Origin: Hippopus hippopus
Lineage: Eukaryota > Mollusca > Bivalvia > Cardiida > Cardiidae
Direction of reading: 5' to 3'
DNA: 64,000 nucleotides
Assembly (NCBI GenBank): GCA_946811185.2
Contig: OX328097.1
Location: forward strand, 55,023,063 to 55,087,062
Part shown: one piece after another, positions 38,001 through 42,779 of the stretch
Layout: every line of letters begins with the position of its first letter
Position numbering within the stretch: position 1 is the stretch's first letter
Position numbers and translations under genes: made by a program
The notes under the pieces: generated by a model
The model's input: only the letters and a program-made list of their open reading frames with translations
What the model was told of the DNA's origin: nothing
Databases searched by the model: none

Positions 38001-38662
38001 AAAAAGCCCTTTACCTAGGAAACTATGAAGGATACGATCCTATGTATATGGTGTCAAAATGAAAAAAAATGTGGGGTATGTAAGGTCTTATAAATAGAAG
38101 GGCATGGAAAAACCGAATTTCACTTATAACCTGATTTCACCACATAGCCCACATTTCGTCTCTTGATAGCCTAACATAATTTCATTCTGTTCTACTGCAA
38201 AAAAAAATTTTTAAATGGTATTTAAAATGGTTAAAAATGGAACGTACACATCATAACTTGTCGTGAGAGAAATCCACACTGACAGTATCCAATAGTAACA
38301 GTACTAACTCTTATAGAGTCATGGAGTGAAATAAGGTTAAAGAAACTTGACACATTACATACAATTAGAAAATGCTTTTTTCCCCCCCAGAAAATTAGCA
38401 TGAAGTAATGCAATTCTAAAATATATCAGAATTTAGGTCAAAAGTTATCACTACAGTAATTTTGAGGTGAAATACAATCTGTTTGAGGTGAAAAAAGGTG
38501 AAATTCGGTACTAGGTGAAACTCGGTTTTTGATTGACCGGTCGGCTGTATCCTACCAATATTTTATCACATGAAAATGGGTTAAACGACCATTTTGTAGG
38601 GCCGTTATTTGCAACATAAAACTTACTCGTATCTTTTGACTTATTTCTGTTCCAATTTCCAT
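2852..38662 (-). CDS. ZC3H14: ZC3H14 (Nab2-like CCCH zinc-finger poly(A)-RNA-binding protein), 17 of about 18 coding exons
   Basis: Seventeen exons chain in phase on the minus strand: 38627-38662, 35780-35822, 34296-34410, 32517-32557, 32078-32329, 31136-31302, 30578-30726, 29619-29728, 28372-28644, 26941-27048, 16088-16177, 14424-14556, 13057-13165, 10076-10220, 9288-9417, 6266-6408, 2852-2979. They total 2172 bases, 724 residues. All introns read GT-AG. The N-terminal PWI-like fold (about residues 1-78) begins MEIGTEISQKIR, nearly as in vertebrate ZC3H14. An acidic/lysine-rich middle follows, then a conserved block with FIVTLDGV, then CCCH fingers 1-4 (C612, C633, C652 and C707 as first cysteines). 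The family binds polyadenosine RNA in nuclear speckles and restrains poly(A) tail length (established knowledge). The last exon, with finger 5 and the stop, was not found at 1-2851 and is presumed beyond the left edge. Introns are packed with MITEs and SINEs. Confidence 0.95.
3108..3346. mobile_element. MITE-D copy
   Basis: Right end CACAAAGCATGGCTCAT, centre CGCAGACTGCGCAGGCCGAC. Left end eroded. Confidence 0.75.
3962..6201 (+). mobile_element. Pearl/Helentron-like element with tandem core
   Basis: Left end AACAAGAGGACCATGATGG (hairpin), core tandem array 5142-5960, GACGGACA-type microsatellite 6112-6148, and terminal hairpin with AGCTCACCCTGAGCAC / GTGCTCAGATGAGCT ending about 6200. A second GACGGACA tract at 4638-4665 suggests an internal older element. 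Non-coding. The family assignment rests on architecture. Confidence 0.75.
5142..5960 (+). repeat. Tandem repeat, about 167-bp unit, five copies with dimeric higher order
   Basis: Each unit has GTGAAATCCGAGA, ACAACATAGGGCCA, GGGCCATAATTTGAAG and AGACAAGAAGATTTTT or its variant. Alternate units resemble each other more closely (AACACCAGGG versus CACACTAGGG types), so a block of about 333 bp duplicated recently. Confidence 0.92.
6266..6408 (-). CDS. ZC3H14: ZC3H14 exon 16 (CCCH fingers 2 and 3)
   Basis: 143 bases: TFPYCKFGDKCVYIHPN completes finger 2, then CKYDAKCTRMDCPFTH is finger 3 (C-X5-C-X4-C-X3-H), then ASKRSTVHPTVIHK. Very close to vertebrate ZC3H14. Confidence 0.97.
6468..6690. mobile_element. 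MITE-A
   Basis: Palindrome ATGCTGGTTACCTGCAT, right end ATAAAGGGTTAA. Sits 60 bp upstream of the exon 16 acceptor. Confidence 0.85.
6940..7720 (+). repeat. Degenerate repeat, two similar segments with a palindromic insertion
   Basis: TCTTTTGGATATAGGTTTTT and GAAATAGCGGCTGGTTTATT occur at about 7060-7130 and again at 7635-7700. Between them lies a palindromic segment (7285-7505). ACCTTGACCTTTAACC-type text suggests an old pearl-like core. Confidence 0.6.
7285..7505. repeat. Palindromic foldback element
   Basis: ATGGACTTAAGTGTTAATT / AACTTAAGTCCAT is the centre (7317-7352), with flanking TGAGTCAAC and GAGTCGAAAA arms that pair imperfectly. Confidence 0.65.
7725..9036. other. ZC3H14 intron sequence without recognised elements
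   Basis: AT-rich; no exon with paired splice sites and no repeat boundary identified. Confidence 0.5.
9037..9264. mobile_element. MITE-A next to exon 15 donor
   Basis: TTAATCCTTTCGCAC to TTTGGTAAGGGTTAA; ends 23 bp from exon 15. Confidence 0.88.
9288..9417 (-). CDS. ZC3H14: ZC3H14 exon 15 (CCCH finger 1)
   Basis: 130 bases: acidic run, PSPTPSASILER, then finger 1 CKFWPACANGSACQYIH (C-X5-C-X5-C-X3-H). The exon ends inside CK, so the first cysteine of finger 2 is here and the rest is on the next exon. Confidence 0.96.
10076..10220 (-). CDS. ZC3H14: ZC3H14 exon 14
   Basis: 145 bases, a proline-rich linker: TVKPMARPPSVAVAESIEPI then KPFNINLKESD. An antisense mariner begins 55 bp upstream of its acceptor. 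Confidence 0.9.
10275..11593 (+). mobile_element. Dead mariner (Tc1/mariner, DD34D), antisense inside ZC3H14 intron 13
   Basis: Terminal inverted repeats of about 45 bp with one mismatch (10275-10319 and 11549-11593, outer end ACGAGGGTTAGTC). Between them one plus-strand frame from ATG 10444 to TGA 11515 has 357 codons. It is interrupted by three in-frame stops (10501, 10951, 11176) but has no frameshift. IDETW, LQDNASPH and YSPDLSPPDFDLF give 34 residues between the second and third Asp, the mariner spacing. The flanking TA is not intact on the right side. The stops make it non-autonomous and incapable of coding a full transposase. Confidence 0.95.
10444..11517 (+). pseudogene. mariner transposase pseudogene
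   Basis: Helix-turn-helix part with STIKQWVREFNNGRT, WVPHMLLETEKHQRV linker, then the catalytic domain with IDETW and QDNASPH. Broken only by three point nonsense mutations in a single frame, so it is fairly young. Confidence 0.93.
11860..12088. mobile_element. MITE-A
   Basis: TTAATCCTTTACCATG to TTTGGTAAAAAATTAA, TTAA at both ends. Confidence 0.88.
12197..12427. mobile_element. MITE-A
   Basis: TTAACTCCTTTGTTAAAC start; palindrome ATGCTGGTTACCAGTAT; right end degraded. Confidence 0.83.
12600..12834. mobile_element. MITE-A, head-to-tail with the next copy
   Basis: ACACTTTACCAAACAATCCC start and GGCAAGAATTAA end; shares its right TTAA (12831-12834) with the following copy. Confidence 0.85.
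12831..13046. mobile_element. MITE-A next to exon 13 donor
   Basis: TTAACTCTTTACCAACTG to TCTGGTAAAGAGTTAA; ends 10 bp from exon 13. Confidence 0.9.
13057..13165 (-). CDS. ZC3H14: ZC3H14 exon 13
   Basis: 109 bases encoding EKQTPSPKDPRFIVTLDGVD and on to NIVQ. FIVTLDGV is a hallmark block in vertebrate ZC3H14. A MITE-A ends 10 bp past the 5' splice site. Confidence 0.95.
13309..13711. mobile_element. MITE-A split by another MITE-A
   Basis: Left part 13309-13458 with AACCCTTTACCAAACAATCC, right part 13636-13711 ending TTTGGTAAAGAGTTAA, separated by the copy at 13459-13635. Confidence 0.87.
13459..13635. mobile_element. MITE-A nested in another MITE-A
   Basis: TTAACTCTTTACCGAACG to GGCAAAGAGTTAA; lost the right arm of its palindrome. 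Confidence 0.87.
14034..14076. repeat. AAAT microsatellite
   Basis: About ten AAAT units, directly left of the 14.1-kb SINE. Confidence 0.95.
14095..14365 (-). mobile_element. Old family 2 SINE, minus orientation
   Basis: Recognisable by CAACAATATTTCAGTTAT, the CACTGGCCGCTTCC segment and a degraded tRNA-like head (CTACCGAGCTATTG). An AAAT microsatellite precedes it. Confidence 0.7.
14424..14556 (-). CDS. ZC3H14: ZC3H14 exon 12
   Basis: 133 bases, beginning ESVSDNGPDPEIQKILEEAK and ending RIINR. Phase 1 in, phase 2 out. No well-known domain. Confidence 0.9.
14602..14767. mobile_element. MITE-A, right end truncated
   Basis: AACCCTTACCATACAATCC start with palindrome ATGCTGGAAACCTGCAT. Confidence 0.8.
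14768..14998. mobile_element. MITE-A
   Basis: AACTCCATAGCACACAATCC start, GTTTAGTAAAGCAATAA end. Confidence 0.83.
15005..15120. mobile_element. MITE-A half copy
   Basis: ACAGACTTGTCCTCATTGAA through TGGGAAAAGGAGAAAATGCA; stops within the palindrome. Confidence 0.7.
15352..15580. mobile_element. MITE-A, near-consensus copy
   Basis: TTAACTCTTTACCAAACGAC to TTTGGTAAAGGGTTAA with complete palindrome ATGCTGGTTACCAGCAT. Confidence 0.93.
15585..15745. mobile_element. Family E MITE, old copy
   Basis: Contains GTTGTGTTACTTTCAAATTT and GAATGGTTGGTGAATATTCA, matching the right half of the 60.4-kb palindrome. Confidence 0.65.
16088..16177 (-). CDS. ZC3H14: ZC3H14 exon 11
   Basis: 90 bases encoding YGPPLPDTRVVQKASKVQTD and on to EYT. 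Opens with AA completing the exon 10 codon (Gln). It lies almost 11 kb from exon 10, the intron holding the transposase-derived exon. Confidence 0.9.
16221..16717. mobile_element. MITE-A split by MITE-B
   Basis: Left part to about 16390, right part 16638-16717 ending GTAAAAGGATTAA; MITE-B occupies the middle. Confidence 0.82.
16391..16637. mobile_element. MITE-B, inserted into a MITE-A
   Basis: Long inverted ends AAAAGGGGCATTCGGACATT / mirror copy at right, each followed by GTAAAGTG(T/C)C. Two internal GC-rich hairpins: CAGCCTGCGCTGTCCGCGCAGG-type at 16440-16470 and a second at 16564-16590. Fragments of one MITE-A lie on both sides. Confidence 0.85.
16723..16990. mobile_element. MITE-D copy
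   Basis: ATGAGTCATGCTCTGG at the left and CACAGAGATGGCTCAT at the right, with a CAGACTGCGCAGGCTGACAT centre. Confidence 0.8.
17361..19145. mobile_element. Putative non-autonomous element with AGGGCCC ends
   Basis: Left end AGGGCCCGCGCTACCGTTCG and right end GCCAGAGCAGGGCCCT, each next to GGCGAAA-rich text (17379-17450, 18960-19125). Flanks TAGAGTTT and TGGAGTTT match 7 of 8, hinting at a hAT-type duplication. A MITE-A (18608-18834) lies inside. The single end GGCGAACGGTAGCACGGGCC recurs at 62715. Confidence 0.5.
18608..18834. mobile_element. MITE-A
   Basis: Palindrome ATGCTAGTAACCAGCAT; right end GTGCTAAAGGATTAA. Confidence 0.83.
19512..20056. mobile_element. MITE-A split by a SINE
   Basis: TTAACCCTTTCCTACACGAC at 19512 and palindrome ATGTTGATTACCAGCAT on the far side of the SINE. 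Confidence 0.87.
19612..19928 (-). mobile_element. Family 2 SINE inserted in a MITE-A copy
   Basis: Minus-strand copy with an ATTG-repeat tail at 19612 and tRNA-like head ending at the right. A 12-bp duplication ATTTAATTTTGG occurs at 19600-19611 and 19929-19940, splitting one MITE-A. Confidence 0.92.
20060..20286. mobile_element. MITE-A
   Basis: TTAACTCTTTACCAAACGAC to GTTTGGTAAAGAGTAG; full palindrome. Confidence 0.9.
20287..20398. mobile_element. MITE-A fragment
   Basis: ACCCTTAACCATGATTTTAC start; reaches TTCCCACAATGTTTC and stops. Confidence 0.7.
20399..20597. mobile_element. MITE-A
   Basis: TCTTTACCTAACGACAAAAT to TTCGGTACAGGGTTAA. Confidence 0.85.
21042..21287. mobile_element. MITE-A
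   Basis: Palindrome TTCTGGTTACCAGCA with TGTGGGAAAAGGAG; ends ACTGGTAAAGAAGTAA. Confidence 0.82.
21717..21972. mobile_element. MITE-D copy
   Basis: Left AAGTCACGCTCTGTGAAAAA, right GCAAGAGCGTAGCCCAT, central CAGTCTGCCCAGGCTGACAT. On the minus strand an AATAAA lies within it (21870-21875). Confidence 0.78.
22396..22533. repeat. Long hairpin, 60-bp arms, 18-base loop
   Basis: GTACGGTCAGGTGGCAAGG at 22396 mirrors CCCCTGCCACCTGACTGTAC at the right end; the arms carry only a few mismatches. Loop ATCTCGCCTTCGGCTCGG at 22456-22473 can itself pair. It lies 129 bases beyond the stop of the transposase-derived exon, so may fall in its 3' UTR. Confidence 0.93.
22662..24793 (-). CDS. hAT transposase-derived 709-codon exon, candidate alternative 3' exon of ZC3H14
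   Basis: An uninterrupted minus-strand exon with a good acceptor (tttctcattgcag) and a TGA at 22662-22664. Residues 1-60 are acidic Ser/Glu/Asp. Residues 110-490 follow the hAT RNase-H-like core: LPFEFVENEAF, an SWTN motif where D(L)WTS is usual, VVKDTNTE (second Asp kept), CFGHCVQ (usual CFAH-LQ). A disordered linker spans about 490-620. Residues 628-709 are a hAT C-terminal dimerisation region with NPLGWWKE and VDMMMFLNKNK. SSDDVY replaces the usual SERVFS, so the catalytic Glu is Asp and the first catalytic Asp appears to be Asn; transposition activity is unlikely. No BED finger is seen. In frame there is a TAA just before the acceptor and no ATG until residue 67, so the N-terminal part needs an upstream exon. 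ZC3H14 exon 10 fits in phase. An independent gene starting at residue 67 is the alternative. Confidence 0.88.
24794..25735. other. Intron upstream of the transposase-derived exon
   Basis: Apart from a truncated MITE-D, no exon with a start codon that could feed the 24793 acceptor was seen. That leaves ZC3H14 exon 10, or an unrecognised 5' exon, as donor. Confidence 0.5.
25052..25175. mobile_element. Truncated MITE-D
   Basis: Left half only: GAGCCATACTCTATGAAAAG through ATTTTCTGCATGTCCAAGG. Confidence 0.7.
25736..25964. mobile_element. MITE-A
   Basis: CTCTTTACCAAACGACAAAG to TATGGTAAAGCCTTAA. Confidence 0.88.
26148..26368. mobile_element. MITE-A
   Basis: TTCTTTACCGAATGACAAAA to TGTAGTAAAGGGTTAA; full palindrome. 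Confidence 0.9.
26941..27048 (-). CDS. ZC3H14: ZC3H14 exon 10 (acidic; possible branch point for alternative splicing)
   Basis: 108 bases encoding LKAITQTDETRTVQRKTKEE followed by a Glu/Asp run, ending phase 1 with a lone C before gtgag. Two downstream exons complete this codon in frame: 16088-16177 (AA, glutamine), which continues canonical ZC3H14, and 22662-24793 (GG, arginine), the transposase-derived exon. Confidence 0.92.
27149..27369. mobile_element. MITE-A
   Basis: TTAACTCTTTACCATATAAT to TTTTGGTAAAAGGCTAA. Confidence 0.86.
28126..28354. mobile_element. MITE-A next to exon 9 donor
   Basis: TTAACACTATACCACACGAC to TTTGGTAAAGGAATAA; 17 bp from exon 9. Confidence 0.9.
28372..28644 (-). 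CDS. ZC3H14: ZC3H14 exon 9
   Basis: 273 bases, 91 residues. Includes RKRLKTAAGLQLLSRSKRKG, a plausible bipartite nuclear localisation signal, then a charged linker. A MITE-A copy ends 17 bp beyond its 5' splice site. Confidence 0.9.
29003..29231. mobile_element. MITE-A
   Basis: TTAATCCTTTACCACACAAT to TTTCGTAAAGAGTTC. Confidence 0.88.
29619..29728 (-). CDS. ZC3H14: ZC3H14 exon 8
   Basis: 110 bases encoding SSIPKAMQANRSLLMKAVND and on to EVPHS. It resembles the vertebrate QANKNLILKAISEAQ helix, a useful anchor in the central region. Confidence 0.93.
29785..29990 (-). mobile_element. Old family 1 SINE, minus orientation
   Basis: Reverse copy with GTGTTTCCTGGCTTTCTCAC, GAGGTGAGAGGCGAAAAAT and CACAACCACCAGGTCATGAG. 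In ZC3H14 intron 7. Confidence 0.8.
30578..30726 (-). CDS. ZC3H14: ZC3H14 exon 7
   Basis: 149 bases encoding ETKKGTRKKPSSFVAAVKRK, an eight-glutamate run, then YDPLNPAVGNVASVIRG. The basic stretch before the acidic run may act as a nuclear localisation signal (inference). Confidence 0.92.
31136..31302 (-). CDS. ZC3H14: ZC3H14 exon 6 (linker)
   Basis: 167 bases, from DEFNEENRAVETVESVKAKK to TSGPTTDK. Lysine-rich and probably disordered. Ends phase 0. Confidence 0.9.
31558..31786. mobile_element. MITE-A
   Basis: TTAACACTTAACCACACAGT to GTGGGCAAGGGTTAA. Confidence 0.88.
32078..32329 (-). CDS. ZC3H14: ZC3H14 exon 5 (Lys/Glu-rich linker)
   Basis: 252 bases, 84 residues, low complexity: KPKHKEKHKTEKKKHR then Ser/Thr/Glu-rich sequence ending with INISENT. 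Likely disordered with basic clusters. A poly(A) tract on the plus strand (poly(T) on the gene strand) directly follows the donor. Confidence 0.9.
32517..32557 (-). CDS. ZC3H14: ZC3H14 exon 4
   Basis: 41 bases encoding LHGLLKKLQSINT, the last helix of the N-terminal domain. Phases 2 in, 1 out. Confidence 0.93.
32697..33186. mobile_element. MITE-A remnant split by the foldback element
   Basis: GCCCTTTATCAAACCATCC at left; TGGTCTGTTGTCCAAGTCT and GAAAAGAGTT at right. Confidence 0.6.
32793..33080. mobile_element. Foldback element inside a degraded MITE-A
   Basis: ATCATACCATTTAAAAGTAT (left) mirrors ATACTTTTAAATGGTATGAT (right), and GATGACAATCTGTCATTG-type text mirrors GACTGTCATCTCC. Arms of about 85 bp, loop of about 115 bp. 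MITE-A sequence flanks it. Confidence 0.78.
33186..34295. other. ZC3H14 intron 3, mostly unannotated
   Basis: Besides one old SINE it holds a short foldback at 34188-34240 (AATCTGATTGGC / GCCAATCAGATT). Nothing coding seen. Confidence 0.5.
33345..33600 (-). mobile_element. Old family 2 SINE fragment
   Basis: Shows the AAGCACTGGCTACTTTCCC segment and a degraded head (CTAAACTACCTGCCTC). In ZC3H14 intron 3. Confidence 0.55.
34296..34410 (-). CDS. ZC3H14: ZC3H14 exon 3
   Basis: 115 bases encoding DDELPDYIMVMVANKRS and on to FTTW. It carries the strongly conserved ELPDYIMVMVANK core of the N-terminal domain. Acceptor tttag, donor gtatg. Confidence 0.95.
34520..34708. mobile_element. MITE-A, degraded
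   Basis: Right end TTTGATAAAGGGTTAT and AGTGGAAACCAGCCT remnant of the palindrome. Confidence 0.6.
34965..35130. mobile_element. Family E-like MITE, old copy
   Basis: ACCCACCACTCCTAAAAACA and repeated CTAAACCAAATRATTTAGC segments resemble family E. Degraded. Confidence 0.5.
35681..35736 (-). repeat. A/T tract with 15-bp-arm hairpin in ZC3H14 intron 2
   Basis: CGATCTGGTAAAAA, TTC, TTTTTACCAGATCG form a perfect hairpin at 35704-35736; on the gene strand it is followed by a run of about 22 T, 44 nt after the exon 2 donor. Confidence 0.85.
35780..35822 (-). CDS. ZC3H14: ZC3H14 exon 2
   Basis: 43 bases encoding SAIKAKLIELGAYV, with cag acceptor and gtaag donor, phase 0 in and phase 1 out. This is the second helix region of the N-terminal PWI-like domain. 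Confidence 0.95.
36120..38010. repeat. Complex repeat array in ZC3H14 intron 1
   Basis: Clusters of GGGCTTGTTCGTCCC-like words in plus sense at 36126-36180 and 36897-37002, and in inverted sense (GGGACGAACAAGCC) at 37567-37665 and 37897-38005. Between them a block with TTGGCGAAATATCATTTAC and GGTTGTTTAAACATGTGA repeats at about 36.3, 36.7 and 37.15 kb. Confidence 0.85.
38627..38662 (-). CDS. ZC3H14: ZC3H14 exon 1 (start codon exon)
   Basis: It encodes MEIGTEISQKIR and ends phase 0 before gtaag. The ATG at 38662 has G at +4 and heads a sequence almost identical to the known family N-terminus, which fixes the start. Intron 1 (35823-38626) holds the array of TTGTTCG-type repeats. Confidence 0.95.
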
Positions 38663-39424
38663 GCCAGATTCATAAATCTTGGTGATTTAATTTATCAAAT
38701 TTGATGGGTCAAATTCATGAGAACATCAGTAGAAGAACAGGAAGTGACAAATTGTAGTTGTTGTCGGGTTAGATTGGTATCCGGTTTAAACGTCCCATTG
38801 TTAAAACGCCCTACAGTCAAAAAGTCCTATTTATTTCAAACGTCCCCAATTTGCCTCCAGATATGATCAAACACCCCCTTGATGTTCCCTACATTTTAAC
38901 ATTTTTTTTATTTTTTTTTCTAATTTATTAATTTTCTTTTTATCATGTTGGGCCAAGTTTATCAGGTTGTTATTCAATGTGATTAACAAATGATTTTGAA
39001 CCCATGGATATTCTGTTGACTCTTTATACCCTTTAAATTAACCGGGAACGAAGTTTCGTTGATATCTCTGTCATCTACATCTGCTTGAGATTAAATCACA
39101 GCCATAGAAAAGATTTTGGGCAACGCAGCCTATGTACGTAGACTGCACCTGCTGACCAAGTTTTATGTGCGATCTGATCTCGGTCATTGCTTTTTTTACT
39201 ACAGCATGTAAATAAATAATTACGCATCACAGGATACGGGTTCTTTTGCACTTTGCGTTGATGTGAAAAAAAGTGCAATATCGAAGCTAATTATTTAGCT
39301 GAGATGCTTTACAGACTACATATTTACGATGCTTCATGATACACCAATTATACCTATGTTGTCTGCTAAAGGTCAGTGAGTCACGCTTAGCAGCCCAGGG
39401 GTCGTTCTCTGAGCATGATACATT
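38663..39424 (-). promoter_or_regulatory. Upstream region of ZC3H14
   Basis: Should hold the 5' UTR and promoter. An AT-rich stretch lies at 38895-38945. No CpG island, clear TATA box or initiator could be defended by eye. Confidence 0.35.
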
Positions 39425-40310
39425 CTTCAAAGACAGACCTGTTTGCTGTGACGTATTGACATCCTGTACAAGATAAATATTAATACGCAGTCTGTAACCT
39501 AAAAGGCATAGCCCCAGTAGCTCAGTCGGTAGCGTGCAGGACTTTATAACAGGGGGTTGTGGGTTCGATTCCTGGCTCAGCCAATTTCTTTCCAAGGATT
39601 GATGATAGTCATTGCGACAGGATTCATTCCTCTCCCACCCCTAACCATTGTTTCGACGATGGTTATGTGGGAAAGCAGCCAGTGGCTTGGAAAGAAAAAT
39701 TGTGCGGAGTACAGGTAAAAGAGACTTCCAGAAAGCATGGATAGGTGCACTGGCGGCCGCGATATAACTGAAATAATGTTGAAAACAGAGTTAAACACCA
39801 TACAATCAATCAATCAACTGTAAACTAAAAACTATGCTGCTAAAATAGTAGCAAGTGGAAAACGACTATAAATAATAGATCTACGCCTGTGAAAAAATCA
39901 TGTCCTTTTTTCACTTCAATTTCTTAAAAGTAAAATAATTCTAAACAAGATAATTTAAAATTTTTAAAAAAATGTTTGTTGCAAATCTTTGCATATGTAA
40001 GTTTCTAAATATAAGCATGGGGAAAACTGGGATTTGTGCTACAGACTTTAGCAACAAAAGTAATGACCCGGCCATGCTGAGCCTATACCAGGCTACTTCT
40101 TAAGCTTATTGTAGGGGCTAATAAATTATAAATGATGGGTGGATAGGTTATTACTAGCTAACCATGGCTAGCATTTTACTAAATAAATGCTTATTTTGAA
40201 ATTCGCTGCATCGATTGCTGCCTTAAAAAGTATTCTGATTCTGTCCCAAGAATGCTGAAATCAGCCTGATGGTCTGTATTTGAACGTTGTCTGCGCATGT
40301 CATATTCTTT
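39425..40310. repeat. Duplicated segment, copy 1 (carries a SINE)
   Basis: Shares CCTGTACAAGATAAATATTA, TGCTGCTAAAATAGTAGCAA, CAAATCTTTGCATA and GCTAACCATGGCTAG with copy 2 at 40312-42450. Copy 1 contains the 39505-39817 SINE, absent from copy 2. Confidence 0.82.
39505..39817 (+). mobile_element. tRNA-derived SINE, family 2, with 13-bp target-site duplication
   Basis: Head with TAGCTCAGTCGGTAGCGTG and GGTTCGATTCC boxes, body, and a CAATCAATCAA tail. Flanked by CTGTAACCTAAAA (39492) and CTGTAAACTAAAA (39818). The paralogous site near 40375 is empty. Confidence 0.92.
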
Positions 40311-40311
40311 G

Positions 40312-42450
40312 AACATTAGACCTGTCTGCTATGACGCATCACTATCCTGTACAGGATAAATATTGATACGCAGTGTGTAAACAAAAAAGCCCTGCTGCTA
40401 AAAAAGTAGCAAGGCGGAAAATAGCTATCAATAATGAGTATGTGGAAAAATCAAGCCTATTTATCGCTCCAAATTTCCTAGCAATATGATAATTAATAAA
40501 CAAAAGGGCCATGATGGCCCTGAAGTCACTCACTTGAGCCTTTTGATCAAACGTGACCCATTTCCAATCTATTCCGAGATATTAAGACAAACATTCTGAC
40601 AAACACTCATTAGTATTGGACTTACGAACATGGCCTCTAGAGAGAACAGAAGCTTTTTCTAGAATTTTTGTCTCAGTGGACTACTTTTAAGCCCAATATT
40701 ACCTATTTTCAAACATGTAGAAATTATCCAGACAAACATTCTGACCACCTTTTATGAGCATTTGAGAGAAAATGTGGCCTATAGGGTGTACAGAAGGTTT
40801 TTTCCGAGATTTGACCTAGTGACCTAGTTTTTTATCCAACATGACCCATTTCCATACTAGTCTATGACATTATCAAGACAAACAAATTTCAAGATTATTG
40901 GACTGAAAATGTAGCCTCTACAGCATACACAAGGCTTTTCAAATATTAAACCTGGTGACCTAGTTTTTGACCCCACTTGACCCATTTTCAAATTCATGCA
41001 AGATATCATCAATACAAACATTCTGACTAAGCTTCAAGAGTATTGGACTGAAAATGTAACCTCTAGTGCGTACACAAGGTTTTTCTAAGATTTGACCCCA
41101 TGACCTAGTTTTTGACCTGACATGACCCATTTTCAAACTTGTTCTTGATATCATCAAGACAAACATTCTGACAAACTTTCAAGAGCATTGGACTGAAAAT
41201 GTGGCCTCTAGAGCGTAAACAAGGTGTTTCTAAAATTTGACCTAGTGACCTAGTTTTGGACCCAACCTGACTCATCTTCCAGCTTGTCCTAGATATCATC
41301 AAGACTAACATTCTGACCAACTTTCAAGAGCATTGGACTGAAAATGTGGCCTCTAGAACCTACACAAGGTTTTTCTAAGATTTGACCTAGTGACCTAGTT
41401 TTTGACCCGACCTGACTCATTTTTGAACTCATTCGAGATATCATCAAGACAAGCATTCTGACAAATTTTCAAGAGCATTGGACTGAAAATGTGGCCTCTA
41501 GAGCGTACACAAGGTTTTTCTAAGATTTGACCTACTGACCTAGTTGTAGACTCGACCTGACCCATTTTCAAACTTGACCGAGATATCAACAAGACAAACA
41601 TTCTGACAAACTTTCAAGAGCATTGGACTGAAAATGTGGCCTCTAGGATGTACACAAGGTTTTTCTAAAAATTGACCTAGTGACCTAGTTTTGACCTGAC
41701 CTGACACATTTTCAAACTCGTTGGAGATATCATTAAGACAAACATTCTGACCAACTTTCAAGAGGATTGGACTGATAATGTGGCCTCTAGAATGTACACA
41801 AAGTTTTTCTAAGATTTGACCTAGTGACCTAGTTTTTGACCCAACCTGACCCATTTTCAAACTTGTTCGAAATATTATCAAGAGAAACATTTTGATCAAG
41901 TTTCATGAGTATCGGACTGAAAATGTGGCCTCTAGAGCGTACACAAGGTAAAAGTTGATGACGAACGACGCACGTCAGACGACGGACGCTTGCCACAGCA
42001 TGATCACAAAAGCTCACCATGAGCACTTCGTGCTCAGGTGAGCTAAAAAAACATTGTTTAGAACTGCAAATCTTTGCATACAGTTTAAATATAGACATGG
42101 GGAAAACCTGGATTTATGTAGCAGACTTTGACAACAACAATGTATCCAAAATACTGGGATTGTACCAGGGCTGCTGTTCGAGCTTGTATGGGCTATTTAT
42201 AAATGACTGGTACCTAGGTTACATGCTAGCTAACCATGGCTAGATAAATCGTTCCAGGTAGCGTTTTATTGAGTAACTGTGGTGTGGTTTTTTTTTTAAA
42301 TTACAAATAATAGTAGACGTTTTGAAAAGAAGCCCGGTTCTGTACTGAGAAAGCCCGAATCAGATAGGTATGTATTTGAAAAAAGCCGCCTAGTGGAAGA
42401 TAATGGTATTTTAAGAATGCATATGAAAAAAAAAAACACCATATTCAAAC
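40312..42450. repeat. Duplicated segment, copy 2 (carries a pearl-like element)
   Basis: CCTGTACAGGATAAATATTG at 40345, TGCTGCTAAAAAAGTAGCAA at 40393, then the 40498-42048 element, then CAAATCTTTGCATACAG and GCTAACCATGGCTAG. Confidence 0.82.
40498..42048 (+). mobile_element. Pearl/Helentron-like element with 10-unit tandem core
   Basis: Left hairpin AGGGCCATGATGGCCCT (40506-40522), ten units of about 145 bp keyed by ACAAACATTCTGA (40587, 40732, 40878, 41013, 41157, 41303, 41448, 41595, 41737, 41884), a short GACGACGGACG tract at 41960-41990, and terminal hairpin AGCTCACCATGAGCAC / GTGCTCAGGTGAGCT at 42010-42046. Inserted in the second copy of a duplicated segment. Confidence 0.88.
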
Positions 42451-42494
42451 ATAATCAATACAGTAACTGATCAGTTAAGATGTGGTTGCTCGAT

Positions 42495-42770
42495 ATGGCT
42501 CTTAGTTTGTTAGCCCAGCAAATGGTAGCATTCATTTTGCCCATGAATTACTTTTGCCCTTTATTCTCAGCCCTGGGTTGCTGGTTCGAATTCCCCAGTT
42601 GGGCCAATATTCTTTTATTGAGGATTGATGATAGTAATTTGCTTTGGGTATTGGGAAGAAATTTGTGTGAAGAATGATAAAAGGTACTCCAGGATACCAT
42701 GGGTAAGTCCACCGGCCACCACGATGTAACTGAAATAATGTTGAAAAGTGGCGTTAAAACCAAACAAAAG
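42495..42770 (+). mobile_element. Old family 2 SINE
   Basis: Retains GGTTCGAATTCCCC box B, the GGATTGATGATAGT segment and GAAATAATGTTGAAAA near the 3' end. Diverged and internally shortened. Confidence 0.75.
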
Positions 42771-42779
42771 GGCAAAAAC

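Noticed and set aside
39505..39580. tRNA gene
   Set aside because: A and B boxes are present but the acceptor stem does not pair and it continues into a SINE body with a target-site duplication.
40587..41950. CRISPR-like array
   Set aside because: Units are contiguous tandem repeats of about 145 bp with no unique spacers, inside a pearl-like element.
41105..42098. Minus-strand open frames with repeated residues
   Set aside because: They read through the tandem core of a non-coding element.
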